Below are positions 45,924-55,426 of a stretch of DNA of 64,000 bases, piece by piece. Source of the stretch: Urbifossiella limnaea (GTDB lineage Bacteria > Planctomycetota > Planctomycetia > Gemmatales > Gemmataceae); the NCBI RefSeq assembly GCF_007747215.1, contig NZ_CP036273.1, forward strand, positions 6,308,322-6,372,321, in the 5' to 3' direction. Under the pieces are notes generated by a model. The model saw only the letters and a program-made list of their open reading frames with translations, was not told the DNA's origin and searched no databases. The position numbers and the translations under genes are program-made. Position 1 is the first letter of the stretch, and each line of letters begins with the position of its first letter.

Positions 45924-46058
45924 GGGCGGTTCCGGGGCGGGACGCGTGGCCGGGGTGAAGTGCTGTGAGTGTTAGTCGATCGCACCGACGAACTCAAGAC
46001 GTTTCCTGCCAGATTGTTGAACGCCGGACGCGCCGGCTCGTCGCAACCGGAACTCCTC

Positions 46059-47225
46059 ATGACACACCGGCCGGGTCTGCTCCTCGTCGTGCTCGCCTAC
46101 GTCGGGTTCGTCAGCCTCGGGCTGCCGGACGCCGTCATCGGCGTGGCGTGGCCGTCGGTCCGCGACCGGTTCGGGCTGGCGCAGGCCGCGGCCGGCGTCG
46201 TGTTCGCGGCGTCGGGGCTGGGCTACTTCGCCAGCAGCTTCGTCGCCGGCCGACTCGCCCGCGGGCTCGGCATCGGCCTGCTGCTGGGCCTCAGCACGGG
46301 CCTCGTCGGGGGTGCGATGTTCGGGTTCGCCGGGGCGCCGCTGTTCGCGCTCTTCGCGGCGTGCGCCGTCGTCCACGGGCTCGGCTCGGGGGCCATCGAC
46401 GCCGGGCTCAACGGGTACGCGGCGCACCACCTGTCGGCCCGGCACATGAACTGGCTGCACGCCTGCTACTGCTTCGGCGCCATGCTCGGCCCGCTGCTGA
46501 TGACTGCGGTCCTGAGCGGCGGGCGGCCCTACGCCGCGGGGTACACCGTGGTCGGCGGCGTGATGGCGGCGCTGGCGCTGGTCTTCCTGGCGACGCGGCC
46601 GCGCTGGGGCGAGGCGAGCGCCGACCCCGCCGGGGACGCGCCGCCGGTCCGCACCGGCGACGCGCTGCGGCACCCGGCGGTGCTGCTGCACATGGCCGTG
46701 TTCTTCGTCTACACCGGGCTGGAGGTGGCGCTCGGGCAGTGGGCGTTCACCGTGCTCACCGAGCACCGCGGCGTCGCGGCCGGGGCGGCGGGTGTGGCCG
46801 TCGGCGCGTACTGGGGGAGCATCGGCGTCGGCCGCGTGGTGTTCGGCCTGGTTGCCGAGCGCGTCGGCATCGACCGGCTGCTCCGCGTGTGCATGTTCGC
46901 CACCCTCGCCGGTGCGATGTTGTTCGCGGCGCCGCTGCCCGAGTGGGCGGCGTTCGCGGGGCTGGTCGTCGCCGGCGTCGGGCTGGCGCCGGTGTACCCG
47001 TGCCTGATGACGCGCACGCCGCAGCGCCTCGGGCCGGGCCTGTCGGCGCACTCGATCGGCTTCCAGGTCGGCGCGGCGATGATCGGGGCGGCGGCCGTCC
47101 CCGCGGGGCTCGGGCTTCTGGCGGGTGATGTGGGGTTAGGCGCGGTGCCGACGGCGACACTGATGGTGGCCGCGGGGCTGGGGCTGCTTCACGAAGTGCT
47201 GATCGCGCGGGGCGAAGCGCGGTGA
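46059..47225 (+). CDS. MFS transporter
   Basis: A 388-residue twelve-helix major facilitator, close in style to the fucose permease-type group (VGFVSLGLPDAVIGVAWPSV near residue 14, YFASSFVAGRLARGLG, and the helix-5 region HACYCFGAMLGPLL). ATG 46059 follows an ACTCCTC stretch with weak ribosome-binding potential. It is divergent from the metallopeptidase gene and stops just before a bidirectional hairpin. Substrate not assignable. Confidence 0.88.
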   Translation: MTHRPGLLLVVLAYVGFVSLGLPDAVIGVAWPSVRDRFGLAQAAAGVVFAASGLGYFASSFVAGRLARGLGIGLLLGLSTGLVGGAMFGFAGAPLFALFAACAVVHGLGSGAIDAGLNGYAAHHLSARHMNWLHACYCFGAMLGPLLMTAVLSGGRPYAAGYTVVGGVMAALALVFLATRPRWGEASADPAGDAPPVRTGDALRHPAVLLHMAVFFVYTGLEVALGQWAFTVLTEHRGVAAGAAGVAVGAYWGSIGVGRVVFGLVAERVGIDRLLRVCMFATLAGAMLFAAPLPEWAAFAGLVVAGVGLAPVYPCLMTRTPQRLGPGLSAHSIGFQVGAAMIGAAAVPAGLGLLAGDVGLGAVPTATLMVAAGLGLLHEVLIARGEAR

Positions 47226-47226
47226 A

Positions 47227-47247
47227 GCCGGGGGACGAGCCCCCGGC
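47227..47247. terminator. 8-bp GC hairpin between convergent genes
   Basis: GCCGGGGG (47227-47234) pairs with CCCCCGGC (47240-47247) across 5 bases. It is two bases after the MFS stop and 14 before the lipoprotein stop. Confidence 0.6.
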
Positions 47248-47260
47248 CCGCCGCCGTGGG

Positions 47261-48364
47261 TCAGTTCACCAGCTGGAACGAGTCGAAGAAATCGGCCACG
47301 CCGGGGTCGCGGACGGCGGCGTCGGAGCCGCGTACCGTCACCCGGTACAGCCGCGCCCCGACGACGTACACCCGGCCGCGCAGGCTCCGGTCGCCGGCCG
47401 TCGCCTCGAACTCCCAGCCGCGGTGCCGCCCGCCCAGCACCAGGAGTTCGCACTTGCCCAGCTTCGACCCGTCGCCCAGTTCGGCCACGGTCGTGTCGCG
47501 GAGATGGTCCAGCGCGGCCTGCCGCGCCTTGCCGGCGACGCCCTCCAGCTCGGAGTCGTCGGCGTACCCGGCGGAATAACGGCCGCCGGCGGCCGTCACC
47601 GCGTAGGTCGTGAACGTGTGCCCGTCGGCGTCGGCCGTCCCCTTCGTCGGCGACGCCGGGAACCGCGCCTTGAATTTGCCGCCGGTCGAGTGGATGGCCG
47701 TGCCCGCCGCCTTCGCCGCCGGCTCGGGGTCGGCCGCCTTCGCCGCCACCCGGTCGGCCGGGTTCGTCCGCTTCGGCGTCGCCGTCGCCAGCCGCTCGGC
47801 CGGGTTGCCGCTCGCCGCCGGGAGGTCGCCGAGCAGCGCGAACGAGTCCAGGAACTCGTCCGCCTTCGGGTCGGCCACGAACTCGTCCACGCCCATGACC
47901 GCGACCATGTACATGCGGGTTCCGGCGAGGAAGATGCGGCACCGGTACTTCCCCGCCTTCGGGTCGGTGACCGAGGCCAGGCACTCGCGGCCCGGGTAGC
48001 GGTCGTGCAGCATCACCCGCTTGGTGTCGATCGTCTTCCCGCCGACGCCCTGCACCGACCCGGCGACGGCGTCGTCGAGCCGCTTCTGCGACAGGGCCAG
48101 GGGCTCGGCCGCCGACAGCGGCAGCTCGGCGGTGCCGACCATGTACCCGCCCTTGTTCCCCCACGGCTCCTTCACCCACATGGTGAAGTTGACTCCGAAC
48201 GCCGACTTGGTCTTCTCCGACGGCGTGCCCGGGAACAGCGCCTTCCACTTGCCGTCGGGCGAGGTGAACTCGGCCATCGGCGGGTTGAGCACGTCCTTGA
48301 ACTTGCCGCAGCCGCCGGCCAGCAGCGCGGCGGACACGGCGACCAGCAACACGGGGCGCGGCAC
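47261..48364 (-). CDS. Lipoprotein with two related repeats
   Basis: A 367-residue lipoprotein (lipobox LLAGGC at Cys19; GTG start with GGAGG 7 bases upstream). Two related halves can be seen: WKALFPGTPSEKTKSAFGVN near 42 and FKARFPASPTKGTADADGHT near 230, each followed by a beta-rich segment and ending in similar motifs, DEFLDSFALLG and ADFFDSFQLVN. An internal duplication is likely. Planctomycetes carry similar exported proteins of unknown function. Confidence 0.75.
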   Translation of the reverse strand: MPRPVLLVAVSAALLAGGCGKFKDVLNPPMAEFTSPDGKWKALFPGTPSEKTKSAFGVNFTMWVKEPWGNKGGYMVGTAELPLSAAEPLALSQKRLDDAVAGSVQGVGGKTIDTKRVMLHDRYPGRECLASVTDPKAGKYRCRIFLAGTRMYMVAVMGVDEFVADPKADEFLDSFALLGDLPAASGNPAERLATATPKRTNPADRVAAKAADPEPAAKAAGTAIHSTGGKFKARFPASPTKGTADADGHTFTTYAVTAAGGRYSAGYADDSELEGVAGKARQAALDHLRDTTVAELGDGSKLGKCELLVLGGRHRGWEFEATAGDRSLRGRVYVVGARLYRVTVRGSDAAVRDPGVADFFDSFQLVN

Positions 48365-48572
48365 GGCAGGCCTCCGGGGGCGGTGCGAACTCTGCCCGGA
48401 GCCTAGAACACGAACCCTCGCCTGGCGTTCATCGTGTCCAGCGGCGAAGGGGACGAGTTCCGCGGATGCAGCAAGTGGGTTAGACGAAAGAGCGCCGGAC
48501 CGGTGTGAGGGCTGAAGTGGTTGGGATTCCGTCGCTTGCGGCGATGCACGCCGTGCCACGCCGCGAGCAGCG

Positions 48573-49397
48573 TCACTTCGCGTCCACGAGGTACAGCCGG
48601 TGGAACTGATCGATCGCCGCAGCCACCTTCCCGGCCGTCTCGGGAGCTGACACGGGCGTCGTGAGCATCCAGCCGAATTCGAGCTGCACGGCGTCGAGGC
48701 CGTAGTCGCCGCTGTAGGTGCGGACGATGTAGCCGCCGTTGAAGTTATCGTGCTCCTTGCCGTCGAGCTTGGCCGGGTGCGTCTTGAAGCCCGCCCCGCC
48801 GAGCAGCCCGAGCAGGCTGTCCGGGCCGCAGTGGGCCTTCTCGCCGAAGCGCTGGCGGAGCAGCGCCACCGTCTTACCGTCCTGCGTGCCGCGGACCACC
48901 GAGTCGGGGAAGGTCGCCTGGTTGTGGACGTCGAGGAGCAGACCGCGGCCGTGAACCTTGCGGACTTCCTTGCAGAACCCGGCGAGGGTGTCGTGGTAGG
49001 CGTCGTAGACGGGCTTGGCGCGCGGGCTCTCGTAGGCGACGTCGGCCGGCCGGTTGGCGTCGACGTAGCGGCGGCTGAACCGGGCGGTGACGAGGTACGG
49101 TCGCTTGCCGGTCTTGAGGAACACTTCAACGGCCAGCGTCGCGGCCAGCTCTTCGGTGCCGGGGTCGCGGCCGGTGTAGAAGCCGTTCGGCCCGGTGGGC
49201 AGGCCGACCCCGCGTCGCGTCGGGACGCCGGGAATCTCGCCCGTGCCGCCGTGCGGTGCGGAGATGATGACCGGCATGTTCCCCTTGCGGACGTTGAGGA
49301 ACGGCGACTCCGGTCGCGCGGCCGGCTCCTGGGCCAGCGCGACGGCGACGGCGGCGAGCGCGGCAACGACCGCCGCGGGGAGGCGCGGGCGACGCAT
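48573..49397 (-). CDS. N-formylglutamate-amidohydrolase-like exported protein
   Basis: A 274-residue protein with a signal peptide (residues 1-22) and the FGase-like fold: VIISAPHGGTGEIPG (about 43-57), RDPGTEELAATLA, VTARFSRRYVDANR and LLLDVHNQATFPD (about 145). The His, Glu and His positions expected for a zinc amidohydrolase are present. Export is unusual for histidine catabolism, so it more likely acts on another N-acyl amide or peptide-like substrate in the periplasm. Confidence 0.75.
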   Translation of the reverse strand: MRRPRLPAAVVAALAAVAVALAQEPAARPESPFLNVRKGNMPVIISAPHGGTGEIPGVPTRRGVGLPTGPNGFYTGRDPGTEELAATLAVEVFLKTGKRPYLVTARFSRRYVDANRPADVAYESPRAKPVYDAYHDTLAGFCKEVRKVHGRGLLLDVHNQATFPDSVVRGTQDGKTVALLRQRFGEKAHCGPDSLLGLLGGAGFKTHPAKLDGKEHDNFNGGYIVRTYSGDYGLDAVQLEFGWMLTTPVSAPETAGKVAAAIDQFHRLYLVDAK

Positions 49398-49946
49398 GGC
49401 AGTGTCTGTGCGGACGTAGGCGAGCGAGTCTGGCTTCAGTGTACGAGATGGGAGTGAAAAATGAGAACCCGGTTTGGCGCGGGCGGTGCTGGGAAAACGA
49501 ACAGCCCGGGTGATCGGCCGCCTCTCCCCTCGGCCGACACACCCGGGCTGCTGTATTGGCGAGGTCGAGATCGCGACCCGTGGTGATACCGCCTCTCCCC
49601 TCGGCTCACCCCGGCGTCCCGTTCGACCTCTCCGCTTCATGTAAAAGCAGCCGCGGTGCCAATCGCGCCCGCCGCCGCCGCGTTCCGCGCTGACCCGCGC
49701 GAAAAACGCTGGGATTCTTGGGGCATTCCCGCCGCCCCGGCCGCACGAAAAAAAGTCCGCCCGGGTTCGTGCCGCGCCGCCGTGCCGGGTGCGAGCGCAA
49801 TTCGTGCCCGGGGGACGGGCAGGTGGCGGAGGTCGGCGGGCGTAAGACAGAGGGCGGCGCCGGCGTAAACTGGAGAGACCGGAAAGTCGGGGCGGCTTCG
49901 TGGCCGATCTATTCCGGCGTCTGCCCTCTGGTCCCTGGCGACTGAC
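49398..49946. other. 549-base divergent intergenic region
   Basis: The space between the FGase-like gene (minus) and the serine acetyltransferase gene (plus). It contains the paired hairpins at 49502-49609. The remaining bases, including the GC-rich 49640-49900 segment, show nothing recognisable. Confidence 0.5.
49502..49609. other. Twin hairpins with an identical 10-base loop
   Basis: Hairpin 1 (49502-49550) has a stem of GCCCGGGTG plus CGGCCG; hairpin 2 (49583-49609) is shorter. Both display the same apical loop CCTCTCCCCT, 71 bases apart. On the plus strand the loop is complementary to a Shine-Dalgarno-like sequence; on the minus strand it reads AGGGGAGAGG. Regulatory RNA or leader is possible. 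Confidence 0.4.
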
Positions 49947-50900
49947 ATGGCAACCGACATCCGGCTGAAGGACGAGCTGCCGACGATCACCGACCTGCTG
50001 GTCGAGTCGTACACCGAGTGCAGCCGGATGAACCACCTGGCGCACGAGCCGCTGCCGAGCCGCGACTCCGTCGCCGACATCCTCGCCGATCTCAGCGAAG
50101 TGCTGTACCCCGGCTACGGCCGGCGGCAGAACCTCCACCACGGCAACGTGGGTTACCACGTGGGCGCCCTCGTCGATGGGCTCCACGACAAGCTGACGCA
50201 GCAGATCGCCCGCGCCCTGCGCCACGAGCTGTGCGAGGAGAGCCCGCACGTCGACTGCGAGGCCATCGCCCAGCCGAAGGCGATGGAGCTGCTGCGGCGG
50301 CTGCCGGACGTGCGGAAGGTGCTGGAGCAGGACGTGGACGCCGCCTACCGCGGCGACCCGGCCGCCCGCAGCCACCACGAGATCATCTTCAGCTACCCCG
50401 GCCTCGAAGCGGTGAGCGTGTACCGCGTGGCCCACGAGCTGTACACGCTGGGCGTGCCGTTCATCCCGCGCATGATGACGGAGGCGGCGCACGCCAAGAC
50501 CGGCATCGACATCCACCCGGGGGCGCGGATCGGGCCGGGCTTCTTCATCGACCACGGCACCGGCGTGGTGATCGGCCAGACGTGCGAGATCGGCGCCGGC
50601 GTGAAGCTGTACCAGGGCGTGACGCTCGGCGCCCTGAGCTTCACGAAGGACGACGACGGCAACCTGACGCACGGCAGCTACAAGCGCCACCCCACGCTGA
50701 AGGACGGTGTGGTGGTGTACGCGAACGCCACTATCCTGGGCGGCGCCACGGTGGTGGGCGAGCGGAGCGTGATCGGCTCGAACGTGTGGCTGACGGAGAG
50801 CGTACCGCCCGACACGACGGTGCTGCTGGAGAAGCCGCGGCTGCGGCTGAAGGGCGCTAAGCCGGCGGCGGACGACGTGTCGCTGATGTACCACATCTAA
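49947..50900 (+). CDS. Serine O-acetyltransferase
   Basis: A 317-residue CysE/EpsC-type enzyme that acetylates L-serine for cysteine synthesis. The helical N-terminal part (about 1-180) is followed by left-handed beta-helix hexapeptides: [46 protein letters not shown] and [16 protein letters not shown]. The insertion [18 protein letters not shown] before [14 protein letters not shown] is typical of the longer EpsC-like group. No cysK nearby. The start codon lies about 350 bases from the twin hairpins. Confidence 0.93.
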   Translation: MATDIRLKDELPTITDLLVESYTECSRMNHLAHEPLPSRDSVADILADLSEVLYPGYGRRQNLHHGNVGYHVGALVDGLHDKLTQQIARALRHELCEESPHVDCEAIAQPKAMELLRRLPDVRKVLEQDVDAAYRGDPAARSHHEIIFSYPGLEAVSVYRVAHELYTLGVPFIPRMMTEAAHAKTGIDIHPGARIGPGFFIDHGTGVVIGQTCEIGAGVKLYQGVTLGALSFTKDDDGNLTHGSYKRHPTLKDGVVVYANATILGGATVVGERSVIGSNVWLTESVPPDTTVLLEKPRLRLKGAKPAADDVSLMYHI

Positions 50901-50964
50901 ATGTGACCCGTGCCGGCGGGCGGATCGGGTACGATACGGGTAGTACGCCCGACGGAGGCACCCC

Positions 50965-51354
50965 ATGCCCGCTGCCCTCGACCCGCCGGCCGACCTACTG
51001 GAGGCGGCCGTTGCCCTGGACCCCGACCGGTTCGACCGGTTGGTCGCCGGCCTGCTCCGGGTGCGGGCGGAGCGCGTGGCCGGGACGGTCCGGGGCGGCG
51101 AAGCGGCCCTCCTCGCACGCATCAACGGGGGGCCGTCCCCGGACGTGTGGAGCGAGTACCACCGCCTCCGCGACCGGCACCGACGGCAGGTGCTCACCCC
51201 CGCCGAGTACGCGGAGTTGACCCGTCTGACCGACACGGTCGAGTTGTACCAGGCCGACCGGACGGCCGCGCTGGTGGAGTTGGCGGCCGTGCGCGGGGAG
51301 CCGCTCGACCAGGTGCTCCGCGCGCTCGGCATCCCCTGGCCGGCGTCGGGGTGA
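50965..51354 (+). CDS. Hypothetical protein, partner of an HNH nuclease gene
   Basis: A 129-residue helical, charged protein (LVAGLLRVRAERVAG, DVWSEYHRLRDRHRRQVL, EYAELTRLTDTVELYQAD). No domain recognised. It ends 4 bases before the HNH gene, so they are probably co-transcribed; small helical genes upstream of HNH nucleases recur in this phylum as far as I recall. Confidence 0.7.
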   Translation: MPAALDPPADLLEAAVALDPDRFDRLVAGLLRVRAERVAGTVRGGEAALLARINGGPSPDVWSEYHRLRDRHRRQVLTPAEYAELTRLTDTVELYQADRTAALVELAAVRGEPLDQVLRALGIPWPASG

Positions 51355-51358
51355 TCCC

Positions 51359-51823
51359 GTGTCGTCGTCCGTTCGAACCGCGGTGGCGGACCGGGCCGGC
51401 GGCTGCTGCGAATACTGTCGCAGTCAGGACCGGTTCGCGGTCCAGTCGTTCGCGGTCGAGCACGTCGAGCCGCAGAGCGGCGGCGGGTCCGACGATGCGG
51501 AGAACCTCGCCTACTCTTGTCAGGGGTGCAACAACCACAAGTACACCCGGACCCGCGCGGTAGACCCCGCCACCGGTGCCGAGGTGCCCCTGTTCCACCC
51601 GCGCCGCCAACGCTGGTCGGACCACTTCGCGTGGGCGGCCGACTACTCGGAAGTCGTCGGGTTGACGCCAACGGGCCGCGCCACCGTCGCGGCGCTCCGG
51701 CTCAACCGCCCCGGCGTGGTCAACCTGCGGACCGTACTCTTTTCGGTCGGCCTCCACCCGCCCGGACCGCCGACTGACGCCGGCCGCTCGCCGCGCCCCC
51801 TGCCGCCCGCTACGACTTCCTGA
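51359..51823 (+). CDS. HNH endonuclease
   Basis: A 154-residue HNH nuclease. The zinc/active-site motif is CCEYCRSQD (about 16-24), then FAVEHVEPQSGGGSDDAENL (HVEP as the first His) and CQGCNNHK (about 54-61). The C-terminal tail is variable. GTG start; the stop overlaps the next gene's ATG by one base (TGATG), suggesting coupled translation with the kinase-pyrophosphorylase fusion. Role unknown; may be a solitary nuclease. Confidence 0.88.
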   Translation: MSSSVRTAVADRAGGCCEYCRSQDRFAVQSFAVEHVEPQSGGGSDDAENLAYSCQGCNNHKYTRTRAVDPATGAEVPLFHPRRQRWSDHFAWAADYSEVVGLTPTGRATVAALRLNRPGVVNLRTVLFSVGLHPPGPPTDAGRSPRPLPPATTS

Positions 51824-54800
51824 TGCTCACCGACCTGATTACCTCCCCCGACCCGGCCGTCCGCAACCGCCCGCTCGCCGCCGCCGTGGCGGCGCTGTCG
51901 TACCCCGAACTCCTCGCCGAGCGGCAGACGCTCGACCGCTTCCGCCGCGAGCGCGGCAACCTCTACGACCGCGTCCGCGCCCTGTTCTTCCTGTACGCCA
52001 TCGACCGGTTCCACCTGCCGACGCGCCCCGAACTCCCCGCCGCCGGTCGCATCCCGCACGCCGGCATCGACCGGCTGATGAACCGCCGGTTCGACGAGGC
52101 CGTGCGCCTGTTCCGCGCCGCCGAGGCCGAGCACGGCCCGAGCGACCCGCTGTGCAGCGCCCTCGCCGCCGCGTACCACGCCCTCGCCTTCCAGACGCTC
52201 GCCGACCAGGTCCGCGCCAGCGTCCGCGGCGCCGCCGGCAACCGCTGGATGTTCCGCGCCGGCGACCCCGCCGACCACCCGCTCCGCGTCCGCCCCGAGT
52301 TGCTGAGTCGCCCCCACGCCGGCGCCCCCTTCCCCGTGCTGCGCGAGCGGACGCCGGTGCGGATGGACCTGTCCCACTCGTGCTGGTCGGACATCTTCTT
52401 CCTCGGCATGGACTACCCCGAGGGCGCCCGCGTCCTGAACGTGTCCATCGACCTCGGCGTCCACGGCCGCGATAGCGTGCCGAAGCCGCCGATCGAGGTG
52501 TACTTCCGCGTCATCGACGAGCCCGTGCTGCGACTGGTGAGCGTGGACCTGGACGCCGCCGCGGACGTGAAGTCGTTGCCCGAGGTGTTCGACTTCGCCC
52601 GCGATTACCTCGGCCTACTGAAGGCCGCGGTGATCGCGTCGGGCGTGATCCCGCCGGGGCTCGAAGGGTCACGCGCCGACCTGCGCCAGGTGCTCGACGT
52701 ACTCGTCGGCCCGGGCCTCGGCATCGAACTGGTCAGCGCCGTGAACGACATCCCGAAGGGCTCGCGCCTCGCCGTTTCGACGAACCTGCTGGCCGGCCTG
52801 ATCGCCGTGTGCATGCGCGCGACCGGGCAGGCGAAGGCGCTCACCGGTTCGCTCGCGGAGCCGGAGCGCCGGCTGGTCGCGGCGCGGGCCATCCTCGGCG
52901 AGTGGCTCGGCGGCAGCGGCGGCGGCTGGCAGGACAGCGGCGGCGTCTGGCCCGGCATCAAGCTCATCGAGGGGACCGTCGCCGCGGAGGGCGACCCCGA
53001 GCACGGCGTCAGTCGCGGACGCCTGTTGCCACGGCACACCGTCTTCGGCCCGGAGGAGGTTTCGGAGGCGAACCGCCGGAAGCTCGAAGACAGTTTGGTG
53101 CTCGTCCACGGCGGCATGGCCCAGAACGTCGGCCCGGTGCTGGAGATGGTGACCGAAAAGTACCTGCTGCGCGACGACGCCGAGTGGCAGGCCCGGCAGG
53201 CGGCGCTCGGCATCTTCGACGAGATCGCCGACGACCTGAAGCGCGGCGACGTCCCCGCCCTCGGCGCCGCGACGACGCGCAACTTCGCCGGGCCGATTCA
53301 GACGATCATCCCCGCGGCGTCGAACGCCTTCACGGAGGGGCTGATCGCCGCGAGCCGCGCGCGGTTCGGCAGCGATTTCTGGGGCTTCTGGATGCTCGGC
53401 GGCATGAGCGGCGGCGGCATGGGGTTCATCGTCGCGCCGCACCGCAAGGCCGAGGCGCAAGACTTCCTCCTGGAAGAGATGCGTCGGCAGCGGGAGGCCT
53501 TGAAGCACTCGCTGCCGTTCGCCATGGCGCCGGTCGTGTACGACTTCGCCGTCAACCCGCGCGGCACGCACGCCGACCTCCTCCCCGCCGGCGCCGAGTT
53601 GCTGCCGCGCGGCTACTACGCGCTGCTCGTGCCGCGCTGGCTGCGCGAGGACGCGCGGCTCATCCCGGCGTCACGGCGCGGCGAGCTGGAGCGCGTCGGC
53701 GCCGCGGCCCGCGCCCCGGAGTTGGCCGGCCTCGTCGAGTCGCTGTTCGACCGCATGGTGCCGGCGGCGGCGGCGTCGTCGAGCGCCCGGCCGGAAGCGC
53801 TGGCGGCATTGCTGACGGCGAACGGCTTCGACCGCGCCGAGCACGAGCGCATCCGCGACGACCTCCGCCGCGGCCGCATCGGCCTGGCGCAGAACCGCCT
53901 CGCGGCGTCCACCGTCGTGGAAGACGTGCAGCCAGGCGACGTGACCGACTGCCGCGGCGGCGTCCCCGCGGAGGTCGTGCGGCGTGGCGAGCAGGCGCTG
54001 GCCGCGGGCGAGCTCGCGGTCGTGACGCTGTCGGCGGGCGCGGGTTCACGCTGGACGCAGGGCGCCGGCGTGGTGAAAGCGCTGAACCCGTTCGCACGCC
54101 TGGCCGGGAAGCACCGCACGTTCCTCGAGGTGCACCTGGCCAAGAGCCGCAAGGCGGCCGAGCGCTCCGGCGCGACGGTGCCGCACGTCTTCACGACGGG
54201 CTACCTCACGCACGGCCCGACCGGCGCGCACCTGGCGGCGACCGGCAACTACGGCTACGGCGGTCCGGTGAAGCTGTCGCCGGCGATGAGCGTGGGCCTG
54301 CGGCTGGTGCCGATGGTGCGCGACCTCCGCTTCGCGTGGGAGGAGACGGCCCACCAGGTGCTCGACGAGCGGAAGCAGCGGGTGCGCGAGGGCGCTCACC
54401 AGGCGCTGATCGGCTGGGCGACCGCGGCCGGCGAGGGGAGCGACTACACCGACAACGAGCCGCTCCAGTGCCTCCACCCGGTCGGCCACTGGTACGAGAT
54501 CCCGAACCTGCTGCGGAACGGCGTCCTGCGCGACCTGCTGAGCGAGCGGCCGAACCTGAAATACCTTCTCGTCCACAACATCGACACGCTCGGCGCCGAC
54601 GCCGACGCCGGGCTGCTGGGCACGCACATCGCCGCGGGCAAACCACTGACGTTCGAGGTGATCGGCCGCCGCCTCGACGACCGCGGCGGCGGGCTGGCGC
54701 GGGTGGACGGCCGGCCGCGCATCCTGGAGGGGCTGGCGATGCCGCGCGAGGAGGAGGAGTTCGCGCTGAGCTTCTACAACTCGCTCACGACGTGGGTGAC

Positions 54801-55134
54801 GATCGACGCCCTGCTGGAGCTGTTCGGCCTGTCGCGCGGTGAGTTGGGCGACGACACGGCCGTGGCCGCCGCGGTGAACCGGGTGGCGGCGCGGCTGCCG
54901 ACGTACGTGACGCTGAAGGACGTGAAGAAGCGTTGGGGTCATGGGCAGGAGGACGTGTTTCCGGTGTGTCAGTTCGAAAAGCTGTGGGGCGACATGACGG
55001 CGGTGGCGGGGGTGGAGTGCGGCTTCGCCGCGGTGCCGCGCGTCCGCGGCCAGCAACTGAAGGACCCCGCCCAGCTCGACGGCTGGCTCCGCGACGGCTC
55101 CGCGGCCCACGTCGAGGGGCTGTGCTGGTTCTAA
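51823..55134 (+). CDS. GHMP-kinase-like plus UDP-sugar pyrophosphorylase fusion
   Basis: An 1103-residue protein. The N-terminal half (about 1-540) carries GHMP-kinase features: SRLAVSTNLLAGLIAVCMRA near 305 and the HddA/fucokinase-like signature GGGWQDSGGVWPGIKLIEG near 366-384. The C-terminal half (about 715-1080) has UDPGP-type nucleotidyltransferase features: LSAGAGSRWTQGAGVVKALNPF near 740 and VHNIDTLGADADAGLLG near 920. By analogy with fused fucokinase/pyrophosphorylase enzymes it could phosphorylate a free sugar and activate it. Start overlaps the HNH stop. The sugar is unknown. Confidence 0.8.
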   Translation: MLTDLITSPDPAVRNRPLAAAVAALSYPELLAERQTLDRFRRERGNLYDRVRALFFLYAIDRFHLPTRPELPAAGRIPHAGIDRLMNRRFDEAVRLFRAAEAEHGPSDPLCSALAAAYHALAFQTLADQVRASVRGAAGNRWMFRAGDPADHPLRVRPELLSRPHAGAPFPVLRERTPVRMDLSHSCWSDIFFLGMDYPEGARVLNVSIDLGVHGRDSVPKPPIEVYFRVIDEPVLRLVSVDLDAAADVKSLPEVFDFARDYLGLLKAAVIASGVIPPGLEGSRADLRQVLDVLVGPGLGIELVSAVNDIPKGSRLAVSTNLLAGLIAVCMRATGQAKALTGSLAEPERRLVAARAILGEWLGGSGGGWQDSGGVWPGIKLIEGTVAAEGDPEHGVSRGRLLPRHTVFGPEEVSEANRRKLEDSLVLVHGGMAQNVGPVLEMVTEKYLLRDDAEWQARQAALGIFDEIADDLKRGDVPALGAATTRNFAGPIQTIIPAASNAFTEGLIAASRARFGSDFWGFWMLGGMSGGGMGFIVAPHRKAEAQDFLLEEMRRQREALKHSLPFAMAPVVYDFAVNPRGTHADLLPAGAELLPRGYYALLVPRWLREDARLIPASRRGELERVGAAARAPELAGLVESLFDRMVPAAAASSSARPEALAALLTANGFDRAEHERIRDDLRRGRIGLAQNRLAASTVVEDVQPGDVTDCRGGVPAEVVRRGEQALAAGELAVVTLSAGAGSRWTQGAGVVKALNPFARLAGKHRTFLEVHLAKSRKAAERSGATVPHVFTTGYLTHGPTGAHLAATGNYGYGGPVKLSPAMSVGLRLVPMVRDLRFAWEETAHQVLDERKQRVREGAHQALIGWATAAGEGSDYTDNEPLQCLHPVGHWYEIPNLLRNGVLRDLLSERPNLKYLLVHNIDTLGADADAGLLGTHIAAGKPLTFEVIGRRLDDRGGGLARVDGRPRILEGLAMPREEEEFALSFYNSLTTWVTIDALLELFGLSRGELGDDTAVAAAVNRVAARLPTYVTLKDVKKRWGHGQEDVFPVCQFEKLWGDMTAVAGVECGFAAVPRVRGQQLKDPAQLDGWLRDGSAAHVEGLCWF

Positions 55135-55138
55135 AGAC

Positions 55139-55209
55139 AAGCTCACGCAAAGGTGCGAAGTCGCAAAGCGATCCAAGCCCCGGGCTTCTTTGCGCCTTTG
55201 CGTGAGCTT
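55139..55209. repeat. Solo inverted repeat resembling the GxxExxY element ends
   Basis: Arms 55139-55160 and 55188-55209 are inverted with 2 mismatches in 22 bases. They have a period of about 8 (GCAAAG units) in an otherwise GC-rich region. The pattern recalls the A-rich arms at 5910-6422, but without a gene between them. It also could terminate the fusion gene, which stops at 55134. Confidence 0.55.
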
Positions 55210-55366
55210 GCTTTAAAACGAATTCTGCCCGGTCCCGCGAACCATTTCCCGGCGGCCGCGTCTATCCCCGTGAGCACAAACGAGGACGGGCGATGAACCG
55301 CTTCCCGCAACCCAATCCGAAACCGCATCACGCCTCCGGCTGACGCCACGACGCAACGGGAATATC

Positions 55367-55404
55367 CCGGGGCCGGGCGTCCTTCCGAGGCCGCCCGGCC
55401 CCGG
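55367..55404. terminator. 13-bp hairpin upstream of tRNA-Asn
   Basis: CCGGGGCCGGGCG at 55367-55379 pairs perfectly with 55392-55404 across a 12-base loop. It may terminate transcription from the recombinase side on the minus strand, or end read-through before the tRNA. Confidence 0.5.
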
Positions 55405-55426
55405 TGCGTTTGTGGGGCCACTTCAC

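Noticed and set aside
55294-55344. A 16-codon frame (MNRFPQPNPKPHHASG) with a GAGGACGG box
   Set aside because: Too short to support; it lies in the non-coding gap before tRNA-Asn and has no obvious gene to lead.
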